A model generated the notes under the pieces. It was not told where the DNA came from. It worked only from the letters and a program-made list of their open reading frames with translations, and did no database searches. A program made the position numbers and the translations under genes. From Ruminococcaceae bacterium UBA5423 (GTDB taxonomy: Bacteria > Bacillota > Clostridia > Oscillospirales > Acutalibacteraceae): 12,373 nucleotides of DNA. This document shows positions 1 to 7,799 of this stretch, piece after piece; the stretch's first letter is position 1, and every line of letters starts with the position of its first letter. The stretch is taken from NCBI GenBank assembly GCA_002409375.1, contig DHNF01000104.1:1-12373 (forward strand), in the 5' to 3' direction.

Positions 1-2381
1 CCGCAATATCCAAATTTTCTCGGTGTTTTTTGTCTTTTCCAACCACTTGCCATAGAAATAATTTCATTGATTTCTTTAGTATCCTGATACTTCATATATT
101 TAGGGTCGCCATTAAACGCTTCGCACCATATTTCTAAAGCGCATACACGGTCACGTGGTACAAGTTCAGTATCTTTTTTATCGGCCATACCACCCGCCCA
201 AAACATTCGACGCCGTTCAAGTGGCCACTTGTTCCAGTCGATAGGTACTTTATGTTCTATGAAATCACGAATAACGCCCTCACGTGGAGAATGTTCCCTG
301 TGGTTCTCCTGTTCTTCTCTTGCGGCTTTTTCCAGTTCTCCTGAAAGATATAAAGGTTCGCCTAACTTCCAACGTGCCACGGCTTCAGCCCACAGTTGGT
401 CTATTTCATTATCAAGGTCCTTAAAGACATTCTTTATTGGTTTCTGCATTGCAAGGTCAACAGGCCAAAAACGGCGGCCGCCTGTTGGGTCGCGGAGATA
501 TTCTCCGTTGTTGGACGTACCGAAAAACACACAACAGCGCGGGCATTCCTGTACATGCCGCCCGTATGCGGCCCTGAAGCGGTCTATTCTTTGACTTAAA
601 AACTGCTTTATTCTACCGACTTCCGATTTATTGAATGCTTCAAGCTCGCTGATTTCCACTATCCAAACACCTTGAATTAATTCACACGCCTCCTTACCTT
701 CGAAAGTCTTTAGCCCGTCGGTAAACCATTTACCGCCCATTTTATTAAGAAGGGTTGATTTACCCAGTCCCTGTGGCCCTGTTAAAATCGGCATGGTATC
801 GTATTTACAACCCGCGTCGAATACTCTTGCAACAGCAGCAGTAAATGATTTACGTGTTACGGCTCTTACATACTCCGTATCAGCCGCTCCTAAATAATCA
901 ATAAACAATCGATCAAGACGCGGCACACCGTCCCACGATAAGTCGGCAAGATAATTTTTTACTTCATTGAAAGAGTGATTGTTTCCGCAAAGTCCGAGTG
1001 CGTCTGTTACCTTATCTTTGCCTGTTATGTTATATATTTTTTCCATGTACCAACGTGCGCCCTTATCGTCGTTATCGCTCCAAAACCGCCGCCCGGGATG
1101 TGTTAAATCCCAAGGGAGCGTATCAGCCGCAACGCCTTTTTTAGCAAACTCATCATAAAGCATATGACCCTTTAAAAGCGGATCATTTTCAAGAATAATC
1201 AATATATTGTCTGCGGTTTTTGAAACTGCGCCTGTTTGAGAATTAACCTGTAATTTTGACATCCAGTTTTCTGGTTCATCGTCATTACTTGGTTTAACAC
1301 CCGCAAACTCTTGTGTAGCCGTTTCGTAACGTTCTTTGTTAAGCAATGCCGCAACATTTTCATCTTTTACAGCAAGTTCGCACATAGCTAAATATGAAGG
1401 TAATTTATTTGTGGGTGTTTCGGGTTTAGCTTCATCGTCTTTGTCAGCAAACAAATGATATCTAACAAGGTCGAAGGCATTGCAGAGTTTACCCCCTGCA
1501 GGGTCTGTAGCATGATGAGAAAACATGAAGTTTCCGTTTTCATATATCACCGCGCCGCCCGTTGTACTCCCACCCGTAAAAGTATAACGGTCACTGCTGT
1601 TGTCAACCGATTCATATGTTCCCGGTAAAAACTTGTCCATTGCGGAATAAATATTGTATGTACGGCAAAACGCACCGACGACGCCTTTTTTCTGCGTCGG
1701 GTCACCCTGCTTTCTTGCAAGGCGTGTATGTACGTCCTGTGTACCGGGCACCTGAGGCCATGAATTATAATCCTGCCAATTTGAATATAGTCCTAACATT
1801 CCGTCAGCACTTAAAAATAACTTATCGCCGTATGTATAAACATATTGGCTGTCAGCACAGCAAGACGGCCAATACATAAGCCTTGACGCTTCAAAGGTTG
1901 ATGGATCACACATTTCTATTCCGATTAATTTTGCCGCCATACGCGCAATAGGTTCGTATTCGTCAGCTGTTACAGTGCGATCAAGCGGTAGGATAACCCT
2001 TATACGCGGTGCATCGGGTGAGTGCTTCCGGGTTGAATATATGCAGTAACCGCAGCCGAGACCGTCCACTCGGCGTAGCACATCGTTCGTTTTACCTGCT
2101 TCTATTTGGTCAAGGTCAAGCGTGAGAATATCGCGCCCTATTACCGCATTTGCTTTTCGGCGGTTATCTTTAAAAGTACCGCCTACAAATCCGCCGACGT
2201 CTTTTAGATTGTCCTGCTGCGACTTTTTAAGCCGCAGATATTCGGCTAACGTTTCAGTGCCACGCGTCGGCACTTGAAGTTTGTCATACAGTTCTGATAT
2301 ATATAAAGTCTGCGCCGGCCATTTGGCAGCCTTTCGGCTGCCTGCAGCGCTTATTGTTACTTGTCGGTCATATTGAAGCAC
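1..2381 (-). CDS. VapE-family phage primase-helicase (C-terminus cut by window edge)
   Basis: This reading frame is open from a GTG start at 2381 to the window edge: 793 codons with no stop, so only the last part is missing. GGAGG at 2394-2390 lies 8 nt upstream of the start. The N-terminal part looks like an archaeo-eukaryotic-type primase: LDLD with Asp89/Asp91, STRKHS with His120, and Asp159 ahead of RLMYWP. The C-terminal half is a VapE-type P-loop ATPase: GPQGLGKST at about 535-543 (Lys541), a Walker B-like VWIVEISELE at 572-581, GTSN at 621-624 and GGRRFW at 634-639. Family knowledge suggests it primes and unwinds phage DNA at the replication origin. It is the last early gene in view and follows a 44-aa ORF whose stop codon directly abuts its RBS, so coupled translation is likely. 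The VapE fold call is firm; primase activity is inferred from motifs. Confidence 0.92.
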   Translation of the reverse strand, partial: MLQYDRQVTISAAGSRKAAKWPAQTLYISELYDKLQVPTRGTETLAEYLRLKKSQQDNLKDVGGFVGGTFKDNRRKANAVIGRDILTLDLDQIEAGKTNDVLRRVDGLGCGYCIYSTRKHSPDAPRIRVILPLDRTVTADEYEPIARMAAKLIGIEMCDPSTFEASRLMYWPSCCADSQYVYTYGDKLFLSADGMLGLYSNWQDYNSWPQVPGTQDVHTRLARKQGDPTQKKGVVGAFCRTYNIYSAMDKFLPGTYESVDNSSDRYTFTGGSTTGGAVIYENGNFMFSHHATDPAGGKLCNAFDLVRYHLFADKDDEAKPETPTNKLPSYLAMCELAVKDENVAALLNKERYETATQEFAGVKPSNDDEPENWMSKLQVNSQTGAVSKTADNILIILENDPLLKGHMLYDEFAKKGVAADTLPWDLTHPGRRFWSDNDDKGARWYMEKIYNITGKDKVTDALGLCGNNHSFNEVKNYLADLSWDGVPRLDRLFIDYLGAADTEYVRAVTRKSFTAAVARVFDAGCKYDTMPILTGPQGLGKSTLLNKMGGKWFTDGLKTFEGKEACELIQGVWIVEISELEAFNKSEVGRIKQFLSQRIDRFRAAYGRHVQECPRCCVFFGTSNNGEYLRDPTGGRRFWPVDLAMQKPIKNVFKDLDNEIDQLWAEAVARWKLGEPLYLSGELEKAAREEQENHREHSPREGVIRDFIEHKVPIDWNKWPLERRRMFWAGGMADKKDTELVPRDRVCALEIWCEAFNGDPKYMKYQDTKEINEIISMASGWKRQKTPRKFGYC

Positions 2382-2386
2382 TAGAT

Positions 2387-2521
2387 TTACCTCCGATGAT
2401 ATTTATTTGCTAATTTCTGTACTTTTGTGCTATAGTGTTCTATAAAAGACCAAAAAGATAGATACATTTGATTAATCATAATTTTGATTAACAGCTGAAT
2501 AATTTTAAGGCATTTTGGCAT
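2387..2521 (-). CDS. 44-aa microprotein upstream of VapE
   Basis: An ATG at 2521 is preceded by a full-consensus AAGGAGG (2535-2529) with 7 nt spacing. The frame runs 44 codons and its TAA (2389-2387) directly abuts the GGAGG that serves VapE. The product is basic and rich in Ile, Lys and Tyr, with a hydrophobic stretch at about residues 7-27 (IIQLLIKIMI, then YLSFWSFI); a short membrane or amphipathic helix is possible. I do not recognise the family. The start context and its fit between the polymerase side and VapE argue that it is translated and couples ribosomes onto VapE. Against it, the DNA is AT-rich, the residues are those random AT-rich sequence would give, and the same segment carries the candidate promoter of the opposite-strand Abi-alpha gene. 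Confidence 0.5.
   Translation of the reverse strand: MPKCLKIIQLLIKIMINQMYLSFWSFIEHYSTKVQKLANKYHRR
2407..2436 (+). promoter_or_regulatory. Candidate sigma-70-type promoter for the Abi-alpha gene
   Basis: TTGCTA (2407-2412) and TATAGT (2431-2436) are separated by 18 nt, upstream of the only rightward gene nearby. Transcription would start near 2443, leaving a leader of about 120 nt before the TTG start at 2562. The leader carries two TTGATTAA direct repeats (2468-2475 and 2484-2491), which could be a regulator site. The promoter lies inside the antisense 44-aa ORF. It is predicted from consensus matching only. Confidence 0.45.
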
Positions 2522-2530
2522 TTATTTGCC

Positions 2531-2548
2531 TCCTTATTTCAGAAAGGA
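2531..2548 (+). promoter_or_regulatory. Short hairpin covering the Abi-alpha ribosome binding site
   Basis: TCCTT (2531-2535) can pair with AAGGA (2544-2548) across an 8-nt loop. AAAGGA is the only plausible RBS for the TTG start at 2562, at a long spacing of about 13 nt. Pairing would hide it and lower translation. The 5-bp stem is weak, so the regulatory role is speculative. The left arm is also the complement of the Shine-Dalgarno sequence used by the 44-aa ORF on the other strand, so the complementarity may be a by-product. Confidence 0.25.
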
Positions 2549-2561
2549 ATCGTGAGCAAAG

Positions 2562-3416
2562 TTGGATATTCAGAATGCAATTGCGCCGAACATCGAGGTT
2601 CCTAAGTCTGTTGATAATGCGATAGGAAATCTAACGGACAAGCCAACCAAAGAAATAGGATCTACTTTTGCAGATTTGTGGTACTTAATATTTGGGGGAT
2701 TAAGTGAAAGAGCCGAAAAAAAGCGCTTAAAGGTTACCCAAAACATTGAAGAGTATAAAAGGGAACTTTATACTGAGGTAAATAAAATTCCTAAAGAATT
2801 TCGTCAAGAACCAAAATTGCAAATTGCGGGCCCCGCACTTCAAAAGTCTCAGTACTGTGTAGAAGAAAAAGAACTAAGAGAAATGTTTGTGAAGTTGATT
2901 TCAAGATCAATGGATAAATCATTTGATTCTAAAATTCGACCGTCATTTGCAGAAATCATTTCACAAATGGCCCCCATAGATGCTCAAAATCTTAGATTAT
3001 TTCAGGGTCCTAAACATGATTTATTACCACTCTGCGAATATAAACTTGTACTTTCAGGCCAAGGGTACATAGCTGTAAAAACAAATGTTTTCTTACAAAA
3101 TCCAGAGATAACCGATCTGGATGTACAAGCAACATCTATATCTGAATTATCACAACTTGGGCTTGTTTCTATTTCATATGATATAATGTTAACTGATCCT
3201 AAAGAATACGATATATTTGAAAATAATTCCTGTTACAAAGTATTGAAAAAATATGTAAAATCTAGTTCAGAGGATCTAAATAAAACGTTAGGCGCCAACA
3301 AGAAAATAACAGACGCAATTATCCAAAAAGGCAGTGTCAAATTAACTCCTTTAGGACGTGATTTCCTTGATGTTTGTCTAACTGATCATATAACGGTAGC
3401 GATGAATAAAACCTAA
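2562..3416 (+). CDS. DUF4393 / Abi-alpha family protein (putative abortive-infection cargo)
   Basis: This 284-aa protein uses a TTG start with AAAGGA about 13 nt upstream; no better in-frame start is visible. It carries hallmarks of DUF4393 (Abi-alpha): a helical N-terminal region around 25-80, the IAGPALQ segment at 88-94, a KELREMFVKLISRSMD helix at about 103-118, and RPSFAEIISQMAPIDA at about 126-141. The C-terminal part has a pattern like a winged helix (SELSQLGLVSI, then VKLTPLGRDFLDVC). The family is linked with abortive phage resistance; the mechanism is not established, and I see no nuclease motif or transmembrane segment. The gene faces against the replication operon, is visibly more AT-rich than the polymerase next door, and has its own promoter and terminator candidates, which fits acquired cargo. 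Its stop overlaps the polymerase stop by 4 nt (3413-3416). Confidence 0.82.
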   Translation: MDIQNAIAPNIEVPKSVDNAIGNLTDKPTKEIGSTFADLWYLIFGGLSERAEKKRLKVTQNIEEYKRELYTEVNKIPKEFRQEPKLQIAGPALQKSQYCVEEKELREMFVKLISRSMDKSFDSKIRPSFAEIISQMAPIDAQNLRLFQGPKHDLLPLCEYKLVLSGQGYIAVKTNVFLQNPEITDLDVQATSISELSQLGLVSISYDIMLTDPKEYDIFENNSCYKVLKKYVKSSSEDLNKTLGANKKITDAIIQKGSVKLTPLGRDFLDVCLTDHITVAMNKT

Positions 3417-5395
3417 TCCTTTGTATAATAGTCCCCTACCCAACCGTCCGCTTTAAGCGGAAGCCCGGGCGCCCAGTCTATCTGTTGCCCCATTATAGAG
3501 CAGACCTTATTGAGGTCTGCTCTATCTTTTGGACAATCAATTACAACTTCGTCATGAACATGGAACACAACAGGATATCCCTCATTTTCAAGCCGTTCAA
3601 TGTTCACAGCCAAGCAGTCACGGGCAATAGCTTGAACGCAGTTCTCGACAAGCTTTCCGCCGTAAGTGTCCAATACCTCCCATTTTTTATTTGTTTGGTT
3701 CATGCCGTAGTAATGAATACTGTCTTTCCCCCATTTGTTTGGCGAAAGAAACGGCTTCGCATAAAAGAGTTTGCGCCCCGATGGCAGGGTTATAGTTAAG
3801 AAGTATTGGTCCGTTCCATAGTCACCTTCAAGCGCAAACATCAAGCCGCGAACACCTAAAGGTCTCCCAATTTTTACAACAGATATTGCGGCATTTTCAA
3901 CCGCATACCAAAGGGCGGCAATTCTCTTATTGCTGTCACGCCAACGGCGAACAATATCGGGCAATTCTTCTTCAGTAAGCCCCTGTTTTAATGCCCCCAT
4001 GTTTATTAATGCACCCGATGCACCTTGATAGCCAAGTGCGAGAGTTGCTACTTTGCCTTTTTGGCGCAATGCGTATTCGGGTTTACCCTTGACTATTTTT
4101 TCTATCGGCACACCGAACATCTGCGATGCGCAGGCTTCATATATTTTGCCGTGCGTTCTGAATACATTAAGTACCCATTCTTCGCCTGCAAGCCAAGCTA
4201 TAACACGTGCTTCAATGGCGCTAAAGTCCGCATCAACAAATACATGTCCGGGTGCAGGTATTAATGCCGTTCTAATAAGCTGTGAAAGTGTATCGGGTAC
4301 ACTTCCGTAAATCAGTTTAATGTTTTCAACTTTCTTTTCTTTAACAAGTTCGCGCGCATAGTCGAGCATTTTACCTTGAAGATACGTACGCGGCAGGTTC
4401 TGTGGCTGAATAATTCTTCCCGCCCAGCGCCCTGTGCGGTTAGCCCCATAAAATTGAAGCAGTCCGCGAACGCGTCCGTCATCACCAACAGCATCGTCCA
4501 TAGCGGTGTATTTTTTAACACTTGTTTTTCCCAGTTCCTGCCGTATTTCAAGTACACGGCGGGCTTTTTTATTATCAACTTCGTTAAGTAAATTTGACAC
4601 GGTTTCTTTGTTCAAAGATTTAATTTCTTTCCCCGTTTCCTCTTCAAGCCAACCCTTTAACTGTGCCACGCTGTTTGGATTTTCAAGTCCTGTTAACTTA
4701 ACCGCTTCATCTGTCAATTCGGATGTTACCGTATCGGAACAGTTAATTGCCCCATTAATTAAGCTAAGGTCAACGGCTACACCACGGGCATTGATTTTCA
4801 AATCAGTTTCCCACTGGTGCTGGATTTCATTGGGAACGGGAAACGGTGAAAGCCTGCGTTCAATTTCCTGCTCAGTAACAACGTCCTGCGCATTGTATTT
4901 CTTAAATAGTTCCCATTTTTCGGGTTCATGATTTGGGAGTGTTCGGGTTCTTCCACCATTTCGTGCGGTAGGCTTACAGGGAACGCAGAACGTTCTGATT
5001 AATGCCTTGCCTGTTGCAAGTTTTTGCTTTTCCTGCGGCAAGCCTAAAGCTTTGCCCGTTGCGTCAAGTCCAGCGGTATATCCACAGTATAGTCCATGAA
5101 GCATCGTATCGCGCCACTGCTTAATGGGGCAAAACCAAAACTTGTTTAAGCAATACCATTCGAAGGCGGCATTATACGCGTGTTTTATATAGTTCTTATC
5201 ATTAAGCATATAGAATATATTGCGCGGTATTTTTTCGCCCTGCGCCATATCAATAACTGTCGGTGGTGCCCCATCGAGGGAGTAGCCGAATAGTAGTATT
5301 TGAAAATCGGGGGACTGCACGTATTTGTACAGTCCCACCTTTGCTATTGGTACCGAGGAATAGGTTTCGAGGTCTATGTTAAGATGATGTATCAT
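3413..5395 (-). CDS. Phage family A DNA polymerase with 3'-5' exonuclease domain
   Basis: This 660-aa replicative polymerase starts at the ATG at 5395, 4 nt after the DUF2815 stop; a TTG 13 codons upstream lies inside the neighbour and was not chosen. The N-terminal DnaQ-like exonuclease shows Asp8/Glu10 (NIDLET), Asn75-Phe78-Glu79 and Tyr167/Asp171 (YNAQD). The polymerase domain has motif A with Asp390 (DADFSAIEAR), motif B with Arg444, Lys448 and Tyr456 (RxxxK then LGYQG), and motif C with HDE around Asp615. All catalytic residues expected for PolA-type proofreading polymerases are present, and the length fits the phage subgroup that lacks the 5'-3' nuclease domain. It would copy phage DNA with the neighbouring SSB, nuclease and VapE. 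The 3' coding end contains a perfect inverted repeat (3496-3524). Confidence 0.96.
   Translation of the reverse strand: MIHHLNIDLETYSSVPIAKVGLYKYVQSPDFQILLFGYSLDGAPPTVIDMAQGEKIPRNIFYMLNDKNYIKHAYNAAFEWYCLNKFWFCPIKQWRDTMLHGLYCGYTAGLDATGKALGLPQEKQKLATGKALIRTFCVPCKPTARNGGRTRTLPNHEPEKWELFKKYNAQDVVTEQEIERRLSPFPVPNEIQHQWETDLKINARGVAVDLSLINGAINCSDTVTSELTDEAVKLTGLENPNSVAQLKGWLEEETGKEIKSLNKETVSNLLNEVDNKKARRVLEIRQELGKTSVKKYTAMDDAVGDDGRVRGLLQFYGANRTGRWAGRIIQPQNLPRTYLQGKMLDYARELVKEKKVENIKLIYGSVPDTLSQLIRTALIPAPGHVFVDADFSAIEARVIAWLAGEEWVLNVFRTHGKIYEACASQMFGVPIEKIVKGKPEYALRQKGKVATLALGYQGASGALINMGALKQGLTEEELPDIVRRWRDSNKRIAALWYAVENAAISVVKIGRPLGVRGLMFALEGDYGTDQYFLTITLPSGRKLFYAKPFLSPNKWGKDSIHYYGMNQTNKKWEVLDTYGGKLVENCVQAIARDCLAVNIERLENEGYPVVFHVHDEVVIDCPKDRADLNKVCSIMGQQIDWAPGLPLKADGWVGDYYTKD
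3496..3530 (+). terminator. Perfect 12-bp-stem rightward terminator inside the polymerase gene
   Basis: TAGAGCAGACCT (3496-3507) and AGGTCTGCTCTA (3513-3524) are perfect inverted repeats around a 5-nt loop TATTG, followed on the + strand by TCTTTT. The hairpin starts 79 nt after the Abi-alpha stop codon, where a terminator for that gene would be expected. On the - strand the stem is followed by TAATGGGG, so it should not stop polymerase-operon transcription. The sequence also encodes part of the polymerase C-terminal region (RADLNKVCSI), just downstream of motif C. Confidence 0.65.
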
Positions 5396-5399
5396 TTTC

Positions 5400-6074
5400 T
5401 TACCTTGCAATCGGCTGCCCTGTAATTGGGTCAACGGCAGGATAACTCATGGGTGTGTTCATTCCCGTGGGCTGCTGTGGATACGCGGATGGATATTGCG
5501 GATATCCCTGCGGCATATCAGGCGCCGATTGCTGTGCGATACCCGCAAAATCGCTTTCTGCGCTTGCATGTCCACTGAGAGCTTCTCCGTCGCGGGTTTT
5601 AAGTACATTACCTAATCCACACCCGATTCCGCGTTTTCCCGCTCTGTCGTAGGCAAAGAAACGAATTGTCACTCTTGCATACATACCGGAATAAATATCC
5701 GATGCATTTATAATTGGGGAGAGTGACATATCGACGACTTCGGGGCGCTGTTTGCTTGAAGCCGAAATAACCCAGTGTCCTTTGCATTCTTCACCGAACG
5801 GTTCCCCATTTTCTTTTGTACCGTCACCGTCATGTAACGGAATATGTATCATTGCTGGACGTTTGCCACCCCATTTTTTTGTCATGCCATCCTGTGTAGC
5901 TGCCTGAATGGATGCGTCTATATCAGCTTTAGTTTTTACGTCAGTTTTGGGTATAAGCAGTGTCACACTGTACTTTGGTTCACCGCCGCCCTGTGGGGCA
6001 CGCGGGGTTGTAAGGTTTGCGTATGACAAACGGACTTCACCGGTTAATACTTTCATAGCGTCATTTTGATACAT
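5400..6074 (-). CDS. DUF2815 phage ssDNA-binding protein
   Basis: This 224-aa protein matches the DUF2815 family of phage single-stranded DNA-binding, OB-fold-type proteins. Visible landmarks are LTGEVRLSYANLTTPRAP near residues 9-26, KYSVTLLIPK near 34-43, a GYxG-like segment (IYSGMYARVTIRFFAYD) near 132-148, and GIGCGLGNVLKTRDG near 154-168. The tail from about 185 on is low-complexity, rich in Pro, Gln and Tyr, as in many SSBs with a disordered C-terminus, although it lacks the acidic tip of bacterial SSB. AAGGAG lies 9 nt before the ATG. It sits between DUF2800 and the polymerase, an order typical of Firmicute phages, and probably coats ssDNA during replication or recombination. Confidence 0.88.
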   Translation of the reverse strand: MYQNDAMKVLTGEVRLSYANLTTPRAPQGGGEPKYSVTLLIPKTDVKTKADIDASIQAATQDGMTKKWGGKRPAMIHIPLHDGDGTKENGEPFGEECKGHWVISASSKQRPEVVDMSLSPIINASDIYSGMYARVTIRFFAYDRAGKRGIGCGLGNVLKTRDGEALSGHASAESDFAGIAQQSAPDMPQGYPQYPSAYPQQPTGMNTPMSYPAVDPITGQPIAR

Positions 6075-6089
6075 AATGCATTTCTCCTT

Positions 6090-7295
6090 TTAATTATTAA
6101 TTACATCTTTAAATTCGCTTGTCGCGTCATGTGGTGCGTATGGTTTTCGTTTATCACTTTCGGGTGCAAGTGTCGGTTTACCCGGTGGAGTTATGATGTG
6201 ACTTCCAACGATTTCATTAAACTTTGCTTTACCGAGTACCTTTTCAACTTTTGCAAGCGTCAACGGTTTGCGTTCATATAAAAGGGCTTCATCATAGCCT
6301 GCCCTTGTAATATCTGAAAATGCGGTGTCGGTATCATCAAACTTGCGAACACTTCTGCCCTCAACTGCTTTCCAGCCGGGTATATTTTTTCCCGTTAGTA
6401 TTTCTGACAGCGCATATTCCTTTAAGTCGGCCGCCCACTTTTCAATGTCTATTGCTTTTTTAAGCACTTCGCCGATTTCTTCATCAGTTAAAAGTGTGGG
6501 TGCGGGGAATTTACCGCTTTCGATTTTACTGGGTGCATTTATGCCTTTAAAATCTTCCAACGCAGTATTAGATTTTGCGCGTGCCCTGCACTGTGCCTTA
6601 GCACGGCAGAATCTGCACCAGTCACCCGGGGCGTAATCGCCCTCCCCTTTAAATGCCGCATCGGCTGCGGGTCTCACAGTGAATACACCCCAATCAAGCA
6701 GCTTGTCGCGGTCAATTGTCCATTCTTTCACTGTATTGCCGTTTGCACGCGGCTGAAATATTGTAAGCGTAATCTTCTTAATGTTGTAAATCATACCGTA
6801 TGCCTCAATCGCGCCAAGCCCATAAAGCTTTAGCTGCGGATTATCTTCTACATCTACAACAACGCCTTTGCCATATTTAAAATCAATAACATGCAAAGTG
6901 TCGCCACCGATGATGATACAGTCACCTGTTCCAAATCCCTCGGGAGCGTACCTTGAAAAATCAAGTTTACGTTCCACTGTTATGTATGGACGAGTAGGGT
7001 ACGACATTGTAACACCCGTTATATAATCAAGGTAATCATCTGTGTAGCTATCCATTTCTTGGTTGTATAATGGGTCAGCTTTCAATTTCTTCATCTTGCT
7101 ATTAAACGAGCGTGTACTCATGGATTCGATAAATTTTTTTCGAACCTTTAACTCTGCTATGCTGTGCGCAAGAGTCCCCTCTTCCGCATAGGTGCTTGTA
7201 CTATCAGGTAATGTTTCTTCTAACCTTGCTGACGGTGTACAGTGTAGCCAACGGTGCGCACCCGATGCTGTAAGTAAAGCGTGTTTACGCGACAT
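6090..7295 (-). CDS. DUF2800 Cas4/RecB-like PD-(D/E)XK nuclease
   Basis: The 401-aa product fits the DUF2800 phage family. Nuclease-fold landmarks are EEGTLAH (His44), GTGD (Asp125), the catalytic pair in VIDFKYGKG (Asp138, Lys140), and NPQLKLYGLGA (Gln154, Tyr158), the motif typical of RecB/Cas4 enzymes. Four cysteines are placed as in Cas4/AddB iron-sulfur nucleases: Cys19 near the N-terminus, then Cys227, Cys230 and Cys236. It probably processes DNA ends during phage replication or recombination together with the DUF2815 protein. Its ATG shares one base with the stop of the upstream gene (TAATG), so translation is probably coupled. The 4Fe-4S cluster is inferred from cysteine spacing. Confidence 0.88.
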   Translation of the reverse strand: MSRKHALLTASGAHRWLHCTPSARLEETLPDSTSTYAEEGTLAHSIAELKVRKKFIESMSTRSFNSKMKKLKADPLYNQEMDSYTDDYLDYITGVTMSYPTRPYITVERKLDFSRYAPEGFGTGDCIIIGGDTLHVIDFKYGKGVVVDVEDNPQLKLYGLGAIEAYGMIYNIKKITLTIFQPRANGNTVKEWTIDRDKLLDWGVFTVRPAADAAFKGEGDYAPGDWCRFCRAKAQCRARAKSNTALEDFKGINAPSKIESGKFPAPTLLTDEEIGEVLKKAIDIEKWAADLKEYALSEILTGKNIPGWKAVEGRSVRKFDDTDTAFSDITRAGYDEALLYERKPLTLAKVEKVLGKAKFNEIVGSHIITPPGKPTLAPESDKRKPYAPHDATSEFKDVINN

Positions 7296-7783
7296 TAGAT
7301 TTTCGCCCCCAGTTGACGCAGAGCCGTTGCGAACTCTCCATATTTGTCTTTGGGTAACTGGGTAAGCGCCTGAACGCCAAATGTACCAAGCAAATCAATT
7401 AACTGCTTTTGTTTACCAGCGTCCATAAGTTGTGATGCCGCACGTGCCAAGTCATCAGTATTGTATGTAGGAGCGGAGGCGACAGGTGCAATCGGTGCAG
7501 TAGCCGCAACGGGTGCTTGCGCAGGTACGGGATATGCAGGCTGTTGAAGTACAGCAGTCGGCATAGTTTGTCCCTGCTGTACAGTTGGTACAGTGTTTCC
7601 TTGTTGCGTTATTTGTGCCGGTACAACAACAGGCTTTTGTGCTTGAACAGCAGACCTCATAGTCTGCGGGTCCGTTTTTGGGGTCTCAACTTTTATTGCT
7701 TTAGGAGTAATAACCCCTATAAGCTGTTTAAGCACATCTGTTAACTCCGGAGCTTTTATTTCAATAGTAAAATTTGCTGACAT
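7295..7783 (-). CDS. Early phage protein with Q/P/A-rich linker
   Basis: This 162-aa protein starts at an ATG with AAGGAGG 9 nt upstream. Three parts are visible. A short conserved-looking N-terminus (residues 1-45) begins FTIEIKAPELTDVLKQL. A low-complexity linker from about 46 to 107 is rich in Gln, Pro, Val and Ala. A compact helical C-terminus from about 108 on includes DDLARAASQLMDAGK and ends ALRQLGAKI. No enzymatic motif is seen. Two small folded ends joined by a flexible linker suggest an adaptor that tethers replication proteins, but this is inference from shape and from its position just before the DUF2800 nuclease, with which it overlaps by one base. I do not recognise a named function. 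Confidence 0.8.
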   Translation of the reverse strand: MSANFTIEIKAPELTDVLKQLIGVITPKAIKVETPKTDPQTMRSAVQAQKPVVVPAQITQQGNTVPTVQQGQTMPTAVLQQPAYPVPAQAPVAATAPIAPVASAPTYNTDDLARAASQLMDAGKQKQLIDLLGTFGVQALTQLPKDKYGEFATALRQLGAKI

Positions 7784-7799
7784 ACTAAATTCCTCCTTA

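Noticed and set aside
473..482. GGCGGCCGCC palindrome
   Set aside because: It encodes the conserved GGRR of VapE, so codon content explains it.
229..1879. Rightward open frames within 229-594 and 1616-1879
   Set aside because: They lie antisense to the continuous VapE frame with its primase and P-loop motifs, and have low-quality compositions and no convincing RBS.
2468..2491. Two TTGATTAA direct repeats as a defined operator
   Set aside because: Too short and AT-rich to call on their own; mentioned only as part of the Abi-alpha leader.
4506..4931. Rightward 141-codon frame inside the polymerase gene
   Set aside because: It is a shadow of the family A polymerase, whose catalytic motifs are intact on the other strand.
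5288..5305. QILLF in the polymerase as a sliding-clamp-binding peptide
   Set aside because: It matches a Q-x-x-L-F pattern but sits in a core beta strand of the exonuclease domain, where a similar hydrophobic strand is usual, not in an exposed tail.
5396..5434. Polymerase start at a TTG 13 codons upstream
   Set aside because: That start lies inside the DUF2815 coding end; the ATG at 5395 lies 4 nt after the DUF2815 stop and begins directly with the exonuclease strand MIHHLNIDLET.
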